Assembly: GCA_025455005.1 (NCBI GenBank) | Contig: JALONH010000001.1 | Span: forward strand, 62,001-126,000 | Length of the DNA: 64,000 nt | Source: Cytophagaceae bacterium | GTDB taxonomy: Bacteria; Bacteroidota; Bacteroidia; Cytophagales; Cytophagaceae | Reading direction: 5' to 3' | Shown here: piece after piece, positions 1 to 7,298 of the stretch | Layout: every line of letters begins with the position of its first letter | How positions within the stretch are numbered: the first letter of the stretch is position 1 | Program-made: the position numbers and the translations under genes | Notes under the pieces: generated by a model | What the model saw: only the letters and a program-made list of their open reading frames with translations | Told to the model about the DNA's origin: nothing | Databases searched by the model: none

Positions 1-290
1 GACAAGACACTATCGCCAATAGAGAAAAGATAATTCGAGATAAACAACGAAACTATTTTGGGTACAATGGAATGTTGTATCTAAAACGACAAGAATTAAT
101 CAAGCCGGTACAAGACAAAGTGTTTGCAGCAGTAGAAAAAGTAGCAAAAGAAAAAAAATTAGCTATTGTATTTGATAAATCCAGCGCACTCATTATGGTA
201 TATACAGATCCGATTCATGATTACACCGATTTTGTCTTAGAAGCATTAGGCTTCGGAGATAAAAACGATACTATTCCAAGCAATAAATAA
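1..290 (+). CDS. OmpH/Skp-family periplasmic chaperone, C-terminal part (5' end outside window)
   Basis: The frame is open from base 3 to the stop at 288-290, giving 95 residues, so the gene starts left of the window; the ATG at 72 is internal. The visible part has the usual Skp/OmpH ending: a charged helical stretch, then a segment like IKPVQDKVFAAVEKVAKEKK, the strand LAIVFDKSSALIMVY, and a short tail. Skp proteins are periplasmic holdases for outer-membrane proteins. A second Skp-like gene follows 29 bases later on the same strand, so the two are probably co-transcribed; in Bacteroidota such pairs commonly lie downstream of bamA, which cannot be seen here. Family assignment is firm; the exact role is inferred. 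Confidence 0.85.
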   Translation, partial: QDTIANREKIIRDKQRNYFGYNGMLYLKRQELIKPVQDKVFAAVEKVAKEKKLAIVFDKSSALIMVYTDPIHDYTDFVLEALGFGDKNDTIPSNK

Positions 291-319
291 ACTATACAAT
301 TTCCCTTAATATCAATCCC

Positions 320-997
320 ATGAAAAAAACGATTTCTTCTATAGTGTTTGTAGTTTCTATACTACTATCTTATTGTGTTATGGCGCAGACCCATGATACA
401 CATATAAAAATTGGTTATACGAATGTTGAATATATTTTAAGCCGTTTACCGGAAGCAAAACAAATTGAAGCGGATTTAAAAGCATATGAAAAACTATTAG
501 AAACTCAGTTAGAATCCAAATATCAAGAGTATCAAAAAAAATTAGAAGACTATCAAGCTCAAGTTGCTAGTGGTTTGATGCCTCCTTCAGTTAAAGCGGA
601 TAAAGAGCGGGAGTTGCTGAATCTACAAACTTCAATCCGAGAGTTTGAACAAAATGCTGAACAAGACTTGCAAAACAAACAAGTAACTTTATTAGAACCT
701 GTATTGAAAAAAGTACAAGACGCGATAGATAAAGTAGCGGCCGCAAATAATTATACTTATATCTTTAGCTCACATACTGATTTCGGTGGATCCGCTATCA
801 TATTGTATGCTAAAAACAAAGAGAAGGACGACATTTCGGATACAGTATTAAAAGAGTTGGGTGTAGACGTTACCGCAACCGGCACCACTGGAACTACCAC
901 CACCGGTACTCCGACAACCGGTACCACTACAACTCCTAAGCCGACCACTACGGGCACTACCACTACGACGCCGTCATCTGGCATTCCAAAAAAATAA
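320..997 (+). CDS. OmpH/Skp-family periplasmic chaperone with Thr/Gly/Pro tail
   Basis: 225 residues. A signal peptide covers about residues 1-23 (charged start, hydrophobic core, cleavage after VMA before Q). The mature part starts with the Skp core strand (IGYTNVEYILSRLPEA), followed by a long charged helical arm (about 45-130) and the C-terminal strand (YTYIFSSHTDFGGSAIILYA). The last 40 or so residues are a low-complexity tail of Thr, Gly and Pro that is not part of the Skp fold and may be a flexible linker. It lies 29 bases after another Skp-like gene and ends at a hairpin terminator, so it closes that operon. Predicted role: periplasmic chaperone for outer-membrane proteins. Confidence 0.88.
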   Translation: MKKTISSIVFVVSILLSYCVMAQTHDTHIKIGYTNVEYILSRLPEAKQIEADLKAYEKLLETQLESKYQEYQKKLEDYQAQVASGLMPPSVKADKERELLNLQTSIREFEQNAEQDLQNKQVTLLEPVLKKVQDAIDKVAAANNYTYIFSSHTDFGGSAIILYAKNKEKDDISDTVLKELGVDVTATGTTGTTTTGTPTTGTTTTPKPTTTGTTTTTPSSGIPKK

Positions 998-1010
998 TTA
1001 ATTAAATGGA

Positions 1011-1034
1011 AGCCTCATAACATGAGGCTTTTTT
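1011..1034 (+). terminator. Rho-independent terminator after the Skp pair
   Basis: AGCCTCAT pairs with ATGAGGCT around a 3-base loop and is followed by a run of T. The T-run touches the next start codon, with only one base between it and the ATG at 1036. Confidence 0.85.
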
Positions 1035-1035
1035 T

Positions 1036-1902
1036 ATGAAAAAAAGAATTGCAGTAATTTCTCCTTCAGCCAAGCCGGAAAAAAAACGACTTTCACAAAA
1101 TATAAAAACACTACAACGTTTTTATGATATCACGTTAACGCGCCCTACAGATTCTGCCGTTTCCTATTTTAGCGCAAACGATTCGAGTCGTTTAGCAGAA
1201 TTACAAGCAGCTTGGGATTCGACTCTATATGATTTTATTTGGATGAGTAGAGGAGGGCATGGCATCACGAGGATTTTAGATGACCTAAACTGGAAAGCAT
1301 TTAAAAAACACCCTAAAGGATTTATCGGCTTTAGTGATGGAACTGCACTCCATATTGCACTTAATAACATGGGGTATTCTTCTGTTCATGCCCCTATGGT
1401 GGCACAACTTCACCAGCCCGAACTTCACTCATCCCTTACGGCATTACATTCTATTTTAGAAGGTAATACGATTACTTATCGCTTACCCAAATGTTCCTAT
1501 CAAAAGGAAGGCAAAGTGAAGGCCCCAATCGTTGGAGGAAATTTAACTTTAATAGTAGCATCTTTGGGTACAGAAACTGAAATCATTACAAAAGGAAAAA
1601 TATTATTTATAGAAGAAGTAGGTGAAGCAGCCTACAGAATCGACCGACTTATGGTTCAGTTGTCCAGAGCCGGCAAATTAAAGGGTTTAAAAGGCGTTTT
1701 AATAGGCTCTCTTACCGACTGTACGAATGAAAAGGAATTCGGCTCTACTGCTCTTGAGATTATATGGACGTATGTTAAAGACTTGAATGTTCCGGTGTAT
1801 AGCCAATTCCCTGCAGGTCATGGAGTGCCTAATGTGCCTTTAATTTTGGGAAGAACAGGACGTTTTCACGTCCGAAACAATGGGCTTGAAATGGAGTATT
1901 AG
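1036..1902 (+). CDS. LD-carboxypeptidase (peptidase family S66)
   Basis: 288 residues, a normal length for LdcA-type enzymes, which remove the terminal D-Ala from murein tetrapeptides in the cytoplasm during peptidoglycan recycling. The start IAVISPSAKP is the usual family opening. The Ser-Glu-His triad can be placed at Ser100 (GFSD), Glu193 (FIEEVGE) and His262 (PAGHGVPN); the conserved RGGHG (residues 72-76) and YRIDR (200-204) blocks are also present. The start ATG is two bases after the T-run of the preceding terminator and no separate promoter is obvious. The stop codon overlaps that of the convergent gene at 1899-2105. Confidence 0.92.
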   Translation: MKKRIAVISPSAKPEKKRLSQNIKTLQRFYDITLTRPTDSAVSYFSANDSSRLAELQAAWDSTLYDFIWMSRGGHGITRILDDLNWKAFKKHPKGFIGFSDGTALHIALNNMGYSSVHAPMVAQLHQPELHSSLTALHSILEGNTITYRLPKCSYQKEGKVKAPIVGGNLTLIVASLGTETEIITKGKILFIEEVGEAAYRIDRLMVQLSRAGKLKGLKGVLIGSLTDCTNEKEFGSTALEIIWTYVKDLNVPVYSQFPAGHGVPNVPLILGRTGRFHVRNNGLEMEY

Positions 1903-2105
1903 TCTTTCGTTTTTCGCGCTGCCTTTATAGAGTCAATATTTTTGAGCCCCAGGCGTTCGTTGTATTGCACTTTGTATTTACTTTTTACTTCAGAAGACCT
2001 TTTCTTCCATGGGGGAGTAGTAACCGACATGAAATAAACCGTAAAGCCTACCATCAAAAGTACAAAACTAATCGTAACCGTAATAAATACTTTATTGTTT
2101 GACAT
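1899..2105 (-). CDS. Small single-pass membrane protein, unknown function
   Basis: 68 residues from the ATG at 2105; a GTG twelve bases upstream would add four residues but overlaps kup, so I prefer the ATG, one base after the kup stop. One membrane helix (about residues 6-26) is followed by a basic stretch (WKKRSSEVKSKYK) and a soluble tail that would lie in the cytoplasm if the positive-inside rule holds. It is downstream of kup on the same strand and almost certainly co-transcribed. Its last four bases overlap the end of the convergent LD-carboxypeptidase gene. I do not recognise the family. Confidence 0.65.
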   Translation of the reverse strand: MSNNKVFITVTISFVLLMVGFTVYFMSVTTPPWKKRSSEVKSKYKVQYNERLGLKNIDSIKAARKTKD

Positions 2106-2106
2106 T

Positions 2107-4047
2107 TTAATACACACGTCTCATTTGATAACCTTCCATTGGACTAATGACCATTGGCACTTTTTCTACTGAAACAGAACTAGTATCCAAGCCAAAAGCA
2201 CTCGCTTCGGATAATGAAATATGCTTGAGTATAAAGTACCAATCCATTACAAATTGATCTTTTACACTTAAGTCATTATCATAGCTTAGGTGTTTTTCTA
2301 ACACTACAAATCGGAAATCACCTATAAGATTGCGTTTGTTTAAAGAGTTATAACGAGAAGTAAAATCAACCTCCTTATTCTTAACCATATCTTCTACCAC
2401 TTTTCTAAAGAATAAGTTAATACGATGTTCTACTCTAAAACCGAGTTTAAAATCAATACGAATGACGTCATCCGGTATAAACGTACGTACTTTATATTCC
2501 ATGGTATACGGTTCATCTACTACATCAATATGTAAGAACCAATAAATATCAGCACGTTTAGGTTGCTTTTGAAATATGGAATAAATGATTTTTGATTCGA
2601 TTGTTTTCACATTATCTGCACCGGTTAAATACACTAAATGTGTAGAATATTTTGGAATGGTTGTGTCGCTGCTAAGCTCTTGTATCATTGGATAGTAATC
2701 TTCTAAATTTACATATTCAGTTAAACGACGTTTGATTTTATGTGCACTATACCAGATAATCATGACAGAGCATAATAGACCACCTGCTATTAGCGTGAAA
2801 TAGCCTCCATGACTGAACTTTTCTAAATTCGCAATTAAAAAGCTGGATTCGATAACAATATAGGTGAAGAAGATAACGCTTACCCAAATGAAAGAGACTC
2901 TTTTAATCATGAAGAGATAGTAGGTAAGTAAGAGTGTCGTCATCATCATTGTAATGCTGATGGCTAAGCCATATGCGGCCTCCATAGCTTCAGCATGACG
3001 AAATACGAGAACAACAAAAATACAACCTAGAAGTAGTAAAATATTTGTACTAGGAATAAAGAGTTGCCCTTTTGTAACGGTAGGATATTTGATTCGTACT
3101 TTAGGCCACAAATTCAATCGAATGGCTTCACTAATTAACGTGTAAGATCCGCTAATCAACGCTTGAGAAGCTATGATGGCAGCCATAGTGGCAATCAGGA
3201 TACCCCATATCACAAACCAATCCGGCATTATTCCATAAAAAGGGTTTACATTCATCTTAACCCCGCTGTGGTGGGATAATATCCAAGCGCCTTGACCAAA
3301 ATAGTTTAACAATAAGGCAAGTTTTACAACAATCCAACTTACTCGAATATTAGATCTTCCACAGTGTCCTAAATCAGAATAGAGTGCTTCCGCACCTGTT
3401 GTACATAAGAACACAGCGCCTAAGAGCCAGAACCCTTTAGGGTAGTGTACTAACAAATTATATGCATAGGCAGGATTTAACGCTTTAATGACACTTAGGT
3501 CTTGAGTCAAATTGATTAAGCCTAAAATGGCTAACATACTAAACCAAATAAACATCACCGGACCAAAAAAACGACCTACTATACTTGTTCCAAATCGTTG
3601 AACTAAAAACAATAAAACAATGATGGAAATGACAATTGGAACGGTGTTGATTTCCGGTCGAAGTATTTGAAGCCCTTCAATCGCAGATGATACAGAGATC
3701 GGTGGTGTAATGATACCATCTGCTAAGAGAGCAGCTCCACCTATCATGGCCGGCCAAACTAAGTTAGGGTTTCTTCTACGTATAAGAGCAAATAATGAAA
3801 AAATACCACCTTCTCCTTTATTATCTGCACGTAATGTAATTAAAACATATTTAAGAGTTGTTTGTAATGTTAATGTCCAGAATACACAGGACAACCCACC
3901 TAATATTAGATCTTCAGATATAATTCGATCGCCGGCAATCGCTTTCATTACATACAATGGAGAGGTTCCTATATCTCCATATATGATACCAAGTGAAATT
4001 AATAAACCGGCAGCTGTTAATTTGTGACTAGAATGGTGATTGCCCAT
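2107..4047 (-). CDS. kup: Kup-family potassium uptake protein
   Basis: 646 residues, the usual Kup/HAK/KT size. The signature GDIGTSPLY is at about residues 24-32, followed by about twelve membrane helices up to residue 440 and a soluble C-terminal domain of roughly 200 residues. Kup proteins take up K+ with protons across the inner membrane. The residues DNKGEGGIFSLFALIRR after helix 2 and the acidic residues of the membrane core are in place. A 68-residue membrane protein follows one base downstream. The gene is divergent from the beta-CASP nuclease gene, with a 133-base shared upstream region. Confidence 0.95.
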   Translation of the reverse strand: MGNHHSSHKLTAAGLLISLGIIYGDIGTSPLYVMKAIAGDRIISEDLILGGLSCVFWTLTLQTTLKYVLITLRADNKGEGGIFSLFALIRRRNPNLVWPAMIGGAALLADGIITPPISVSSAIEGLQILRPEINTVPIVISIIVLLFLVQRFGTSIVGRFFGPVMFIWFSMLAILGLINLTQDLSVIKALNPAYAYNLLVHYPKGFWLLGAVFLCTTGAEALYSDLGHCGRSNIRVSWIVVKLALLLNYFGQGAWILSHHSGVKMNVNPFYGIMPDWFVIWGILIATMAAIIASQALISGSYTLISEAIRLNLWPKVRIKYPTVTKGQLFIPSTNILLLLGCIFVVLVFRHAEAMEAAYGLAISITMMMTTLLLTYYLFMIKRVSFIWVSVIFFTYIVIESSFLIANLEKFSHGGYFTLIAGGLLCSVMIIWYSAHKIKRRLTEYVNLEDYYPMIQELSSDTTIPKYSTHLVYLTGADNVKTIESKIIYSIFQKQPKRADIYWFLHIDVVDEPYTMEYKVRTFIPDDVIRIDFKLGFRVEHRINLFFRKVVEDMVKNKEVDFTSRYNSLNKRNLIGDFRFVVLEKHLSYDNDLSVKDQFVMDWYFILKHISLSEASAFGLDTSSVSVEKVPMVISPMEGYQMRRVY

Positions 4048-4079
4048 AGGACAGATTGATGGAAATGTAATTACCGGGT

Positions 4080-4109
4080 CAATTTAGTAATTCAATCGGA
4101 TTGCCCAAA
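4080..4109 (-). promoter_or_regulatory. Possible Bacteroidota-type promoter of kup
   Basis: Reading leftward there is TTTG at 4109-4106, a 19-base spacer, and TAAATTG at 4086-4080, one base short of the TAnnTTTG consensus. It would give a leader of about 25 bases. Confidence 0.35.
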
Positions 4110-4180
4110 GTCCTTTGACTTAATATTTATTCAGGGTAAACGAGGGCTTTTTCGTAATTTGTAAAAAATTTATAAAGTAA

Positions 4181-5533
4181 ATGAAGATTACCTTTTTGGG
4201 GGCTACTCGACAAGTTACCGGTAGTATGTTTCAATTAACTACAGAAGAGGGCTATTCGATACTGATAGATTGTGGTTCTGATTTTTCTGATCCTCAATAT
4301 TCGTATTCTCCGGCATTTCCTATCGACCCCTCTACGGTAAACGTAGTGCTATTAACCCATGCTCATATTGACCATTCGGGATATATTCCGGCGTTCATTC
4401 GAGCAGGATTTAAAGGTCAAGTATTAACTACTGCACCTACCGCAGCCTTAGCCGAATTATTATTCGAAGATAATGCGTCTATATTTAGAAGTCGGACGAA
4501 AATAAAAATCGATCCTGCAGAGGAAGCGGCTATGGCTGCAGACCGCATGGTTCCTATTAAACCCAACCAACCCTTTTCCATTCGAGAGGATATCAACGTC
4601 ACCTTCATACCGGTTGGCCACTTACTGGGAGCTTGTAGTATACATATAGAATGGGTATCAAAAGGGAATAAAAAGTCAATTTTGTTTTCAGGAGATATAG
4701 GTCGTAAAGACTATCCCTTACTCTCCAATCCATCCCCCATGCCGGATGCAGACTATATCGTATTGGAAACAACCTACGGAAATAGATTACATTCCGGGGA
4801 TGATTCAAGTGTTGAATTCATTGAACGTATTGTCAAAGAGACTTGTGTAGACCAACCCGGTAGATTGATAATACCCTCCTTTAGTTTAGGTCGTACTCAA
4901 TCCCTTCTATATACTCTCCAACAATTATCTTTACAACATCGATTACCTAAGATAAAAGTATTTGCAGATTCTACATTAGCAGCAGCCGGGACTCGAGTTT
5001 ACGAACGGTTTGTTTCTTGGTTGAATCCTCAAGCTCGAGCGTTGGCGTCTTCGGGGCATTCTCTTTTTGACTTTGATCAGTTGATTCCCATTCGAACGTA
5101 TAAAGACAGTAAACTTATTTCGAACTATAATGAGCCTTGTATTATTCTATCTTCTTCCGGTATGATTTCAGGTGGTAAAGTTCAACACCATATACGCCAA
5201 AATATTCAAAACCCATACTGCACTATATTATTGGTAGGATATTCTGTAGCCGGCACTATTGGGAATGACTTGTTAACCGGTAAAAAAGTTATTCAATTTA
5301 AACGAAAAAAAATTCCAGTAGACGCACGAATTGTTTATACCGATATCTATAGTGGACATGCGGATCAAAAGGGCTTGTTGGATTACATCGAACAATTCCC
5401 CAAACGTTCCAATAGAAAGGTATTTTTAGTACACGGAGAATGGCAAAGCATGCAAGACTTTGCGGCTATTTTAAATACAACGAATTCTTTGGACGTCCAT
5501 ATGCCGGAGAAAGGCAATACGTATGAATTATAA
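4181..5533 (+). CDS. MBL-fold beta-CASP ribonuclease/exonuclease
   Basis: 450 residues. The metallo-beta-lactamase zinc motif HAHIDH is at residues 60-65, followed by the His of the VGHLLGA segment and the DIGRKDYPLL block. The beta-CASP region follows (ETTYGNR; PSFSLGRTQSLLYTL; SSSGMISGGKVQHH), and the C-terminal motifs SGHADQKGLL and FLVHGE complete the active site. This is the CPSF-73/YSH1-like bacterial group that acts on RNA; these cytoplasmic enzymes are often annotated as RNA exonucleases, but substrate cannot be read from sequence. The last six bases overlap a convergent gene. Confidence 0.9.
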   Translation: MKITFLGATRQVTGSMFQLTTEEGYSILIDCGSDFSDPQYSYSPAFPIDPSTVNVVLLTHAHIDHSGYIPAFIRAGFKGQVLTTAPTAALAELLFEDNASIFRSRTKIKIDPAEEAAMAADRMVPIKPNQPFSIREDINVTFIPVGHLLGACSIHIEWVSKGNKKSILFSGDIGRKDYPLLSNPSPMPDADYIVLETTYGNRLHSGDDSSVEFIERIVKETCVDQPGRLIIPSFSLGRTQSLLYTLQQLSLQHRLPKIKVFADSTLAAAGTRVYERFVSWLNPQARALASSGHSLFDFDQLIPIRTYKDSKLISNYNEPCIILSSSGMISGGKVQHHIRQNIQNPYCTILLVGYSVAGTIGNDLLTGKKVIQFKRKKIPVDARIVYTDIYSGHADQKGLLDYIEQFPKRSNRKVFLVHGEWQSMQDFAAILNTTNSLDVHMPEKGNTYEL

Positions 5534-5770
5534 TCGATTTAAGGCTTCATTTAGTGATTTGTTCATTTCTTTAAAACGGTCTTTAATAGCCGCTAAGAAT
5601 TGTTCGTCCTCTACTAACTGTTTTATATCACCATCCCCAGTGACATCCATTTCACTTATTTTATACGTTTGTTCAAAAACGCCTTTTTCAATTTTAACTA
5701 AATATTTACCATTCCATGAAAAGATGGTAATTTTATGGTCTAAACCGGGATATTCAGCAACGATTCTCAT
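5528..5770 (-). CDS. Conserved small protein, unknown function
   Basis: 80 residues, no signal peptide or membrane helix. A beta-rich N-terminal half (KITIFSWNGKYLVKIEKG, then VFEQTYKI) precedes a helical, charged C-terminal half (QFLAAIKDRFKEMNKSLNEALNRL). The overall look is of the small conserved cytosolic proteins common in Bacteroidota, with no motif I can tie to an activity. It is a single gene, convergent with the beta-CASP nuclease and overlapping its end by six bases. The longer opposite-strand frame here (5523-5816) has no recognisable family features and is treated as a shadow. Confidence 0.7.
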   Translation of the reverse strand: MRIVAEYPGLDHKITIFSWNGKYLVKIEKGVFEQTYKISEMDVTGDGDIKQLVEDEQFLAAIKDRFKEMNKSLNEALNRL

Positions 5771-5891
5771 AAAGTGGAAAAATTTCTTTTATAAAGGTAC
5801 GAAATCCTTGTCATAGGTACCGCACCTGAACATAGGATTTACTATATATTTAGTATCTTGCGCTAATATCGTCTAAAAAACCGTTCACTAG

Positions 5892-7085
5892 ATGAAGAAA
5901 ATACGTCATCTTATTTTTCTTAAAGACGTATTTGTATTGTCTTTAACTTCTTTTGGAGGCCCGTCGGCGCACGTGGCTCTTTTCTTTAAGATTTTGGTTC
6001 AAAAACGTGCCTATTTATCGGAAGAAGAATTGTTGGAGTTAAATTCTTTTTGCCAAATACTTCCTGGTCCCGCTTCCACTCAAACGCTTACTGCTGTAGG
6101 GTTTAAAATTGGAGGTCCACGATTAGCGTTTTTAACATTAATTGTTTGGATATTGCCTGCCGCAGCCTTTATGACGTTTGCCGCTATTCTAGTCAGTAGT
6201 TTAAAAGGGGGCAGTATTAATTTATCTTTCCTTCAATACATGGCTCCAATGGCATTGGGATTTATTCTTTATGCAGCCTATAAAACGGTAGTTATTCTTC
6301 CTAAAAATAGATTGACCATTGCTATCCTTATAGTCAGTATGATCATTGCGTTGTTAATGGCCACTCCATGGATTTTCCCAATCATCTTATTATGTGCTGG
6401 TTTTCTAACATCTTGGCGATTCGAAAAACATGCCAAACAAGCAAAAACACCCTTTAAAGTAAGGTATGCTAATTTATTTCTGTATGCAGGTATTTTCGTT
6501 GGAGCGGCAATACTAGGATTGCTTTTAGACTCAAAACCTATTCGACTATTTGAGAATTTTTTTCGAAATGGCAGTTTGATCTTTGGTGGTGGACAAGCAC
6601 TGATTGGTTATTTTTATATTGAGTTTGTTCAATTTAAAAAGTTACTTTCTTCTGAAGAGTTTCTTACGGGTTTTGCCTTATTACAATCTTTACCCGGTCC
6701 TGTATTTACCTTTGCATCCTATGTAGGGGCATTATCGATGCGAGAGTTCGGACTCTTGGGAGAAGTGGCCGGAGGTTTAATTGGAAGCTTGGGTGTTTTT
6801 TTACCCGGAACCATTTTAATATTTTTTGTTGCCCCTATCTGGCAATACATTCAACAATACAGAGTCGTAAAAGCTTCTTTTGAGGGCATCAATGCCGGTA
6901 ATGCAGGAATCATCATCGCTACAGCATTCAACTTATTTCAACCTATGTTGCAATTATCCACTGGAACACTAACCTTATACATCGCTATTTTATTAACTAC
7001 TACAGGGATATTAATATTCACCAAGCTGCCGCATCCTATTTTAATTGTTTTAGGAGGTATTGCGGGATTGCTCATGACGTGGTAA
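5892..7085 (+). CDS. chrA: ChrA-family chromate transporter
   Basis: 397 residues with about ten to twelve membrane helices, in two homologous halves as in long-chain ChrA proteins. The signature occurs twice: SFGGPSAHVALF near residue 18 with LPGPASTQ at about 57, and IFGGGQALIGYF near 233 with LPGPVFTFASYVGA at about 265. ChrA proteins export chromate, or act as chromate/sulfate antiporters, in the inner membrane; the natural substrate in this organism is unknown. It is a single gene, and no chrB-type regulator is next to it. The stop lies two bases from the end of a convergent 56-codon gene. Confidence 0.92.
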   Translation: MKKIRHLIFLKDVFVLSLTSFGGPSAHVALFFKILVQKRAYLSEEELLELNSFCQILPGPASTQTLTAVGFKIGGPRLAFLTLIVWILPAAAFMTFAAILVSSLKGGSINLSFLQYMAPMALGFILYAAYKTVVILPKNRLTIAILIVSMIIALLMATPWIFPIILLCAGFLTSWRFEKHAKQAKTPFKVRYANLFLYAGIFVGAAILGLLLDSKPIRLFENFFRNGSLIFGGGQALIGYFYIEFVQFKKLLSSEEFLTGFALLQSLPGPVFTFASYVGALSMREFGLLGEVAGGLIGSLGVFLPGTILIFFVAPIWQYIQQYRVVKASFEGINAGNAGIIIATAFNLFQPMLQLSTGTLTLYIAILLTTTGILIFTKLPHPILIVLGGIAGLLMTW

Positions 7086-7087
7086 AC

Positions 7088-7258
7088 TTATTTGGTATAT
7101 CGACTATTGATAGTACCTTCTTCATCTTCTAAAGGTACCTTACCCTTTCTTATGGTAAAGCCTTCTTCCGAAGGTAGAGAACGACTCACCTTTTTTGTCC
7201 ATCGACGCAATCCACCTATAAGAATAAACAATACCAAAAGGGCGTAAATGCTATACAT
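7088..7258 (-). CDS. 56-residue single-pass membrane protein, unknown
   Basis: Short open frame from the ATG at 7258 to the TAA at 7088. One N-terminal helix (MYSIYALLVLFILIGGL) is followed by a basic stretch (RRWTKKV) and a polar tail with SLPSEEGF and PLEDEEGT, the pattern of a small membrane-anchored protein with a cytoplasmic tail. It begins four bases beyond the T-run of the infB terminator, so expression may depend on read-through. No family recognised. The composition (membrane helix, then basic, then acidic) argues against chance, but this is a modest-confidence call. Confidence 0.55.
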   Translation of the reverse strand: MYSIYALLVLFILIGGLRRWTKKVSRSLPSEEGFTIRKGKVPLEDEEGTINSRYTK

Positions 7259-7262
7259 AATC

Positions 7263-7294
7263 AAAAAAAAGAGCTTACGTAGTGTAAGCTCTTT
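7263..7294 (-). terminator. Rho-independent terminator of the rimP-nusA-infB operon
   Basis: On the minus strand AAAGAGCTTAC pairs with GTAAGCTCTTT around a short loop and ends in eight T. It lies directly after the infB stop. Confidence 0.9.
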
Positions 7295-7298
7295 CTAT

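Noticed and set aside
72-290. ATG at 72 as the start of a 72-residue protein
   Set aside because: The frame is open to the window edge and the upstream codons continue the Skp family sequence, so the ATG is internal.
757-984. Antisense frame rich in Val, Pro and Gly opposite the Thr-rich tail of the second Skp gene
   Set aside because: It is the mirror of a low-complexity coding tail; no start context or family features.
890-985. Repeated ACC/ACT/GGT units as a possible DNA repeat or CRISPR-like array
   Set aside because: Units are irregular and encode the Thr/Gly tail; no constant repeats and spacers.
4104-4119. CAAAG-TC-CTTTG palindrome between kup and the nuclease gene as an operator
   Set aside because: Short, and one arm is part of the proposed kup -33 element; single copy, not enough to call.
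5523-5816. 97-codon rightward frame opposite the 80-residue gene
   Set aside because: The leftward frame has a coherent protein with helix and strand pattern; this one is a shadow and overlaps the beta-CASP stop.
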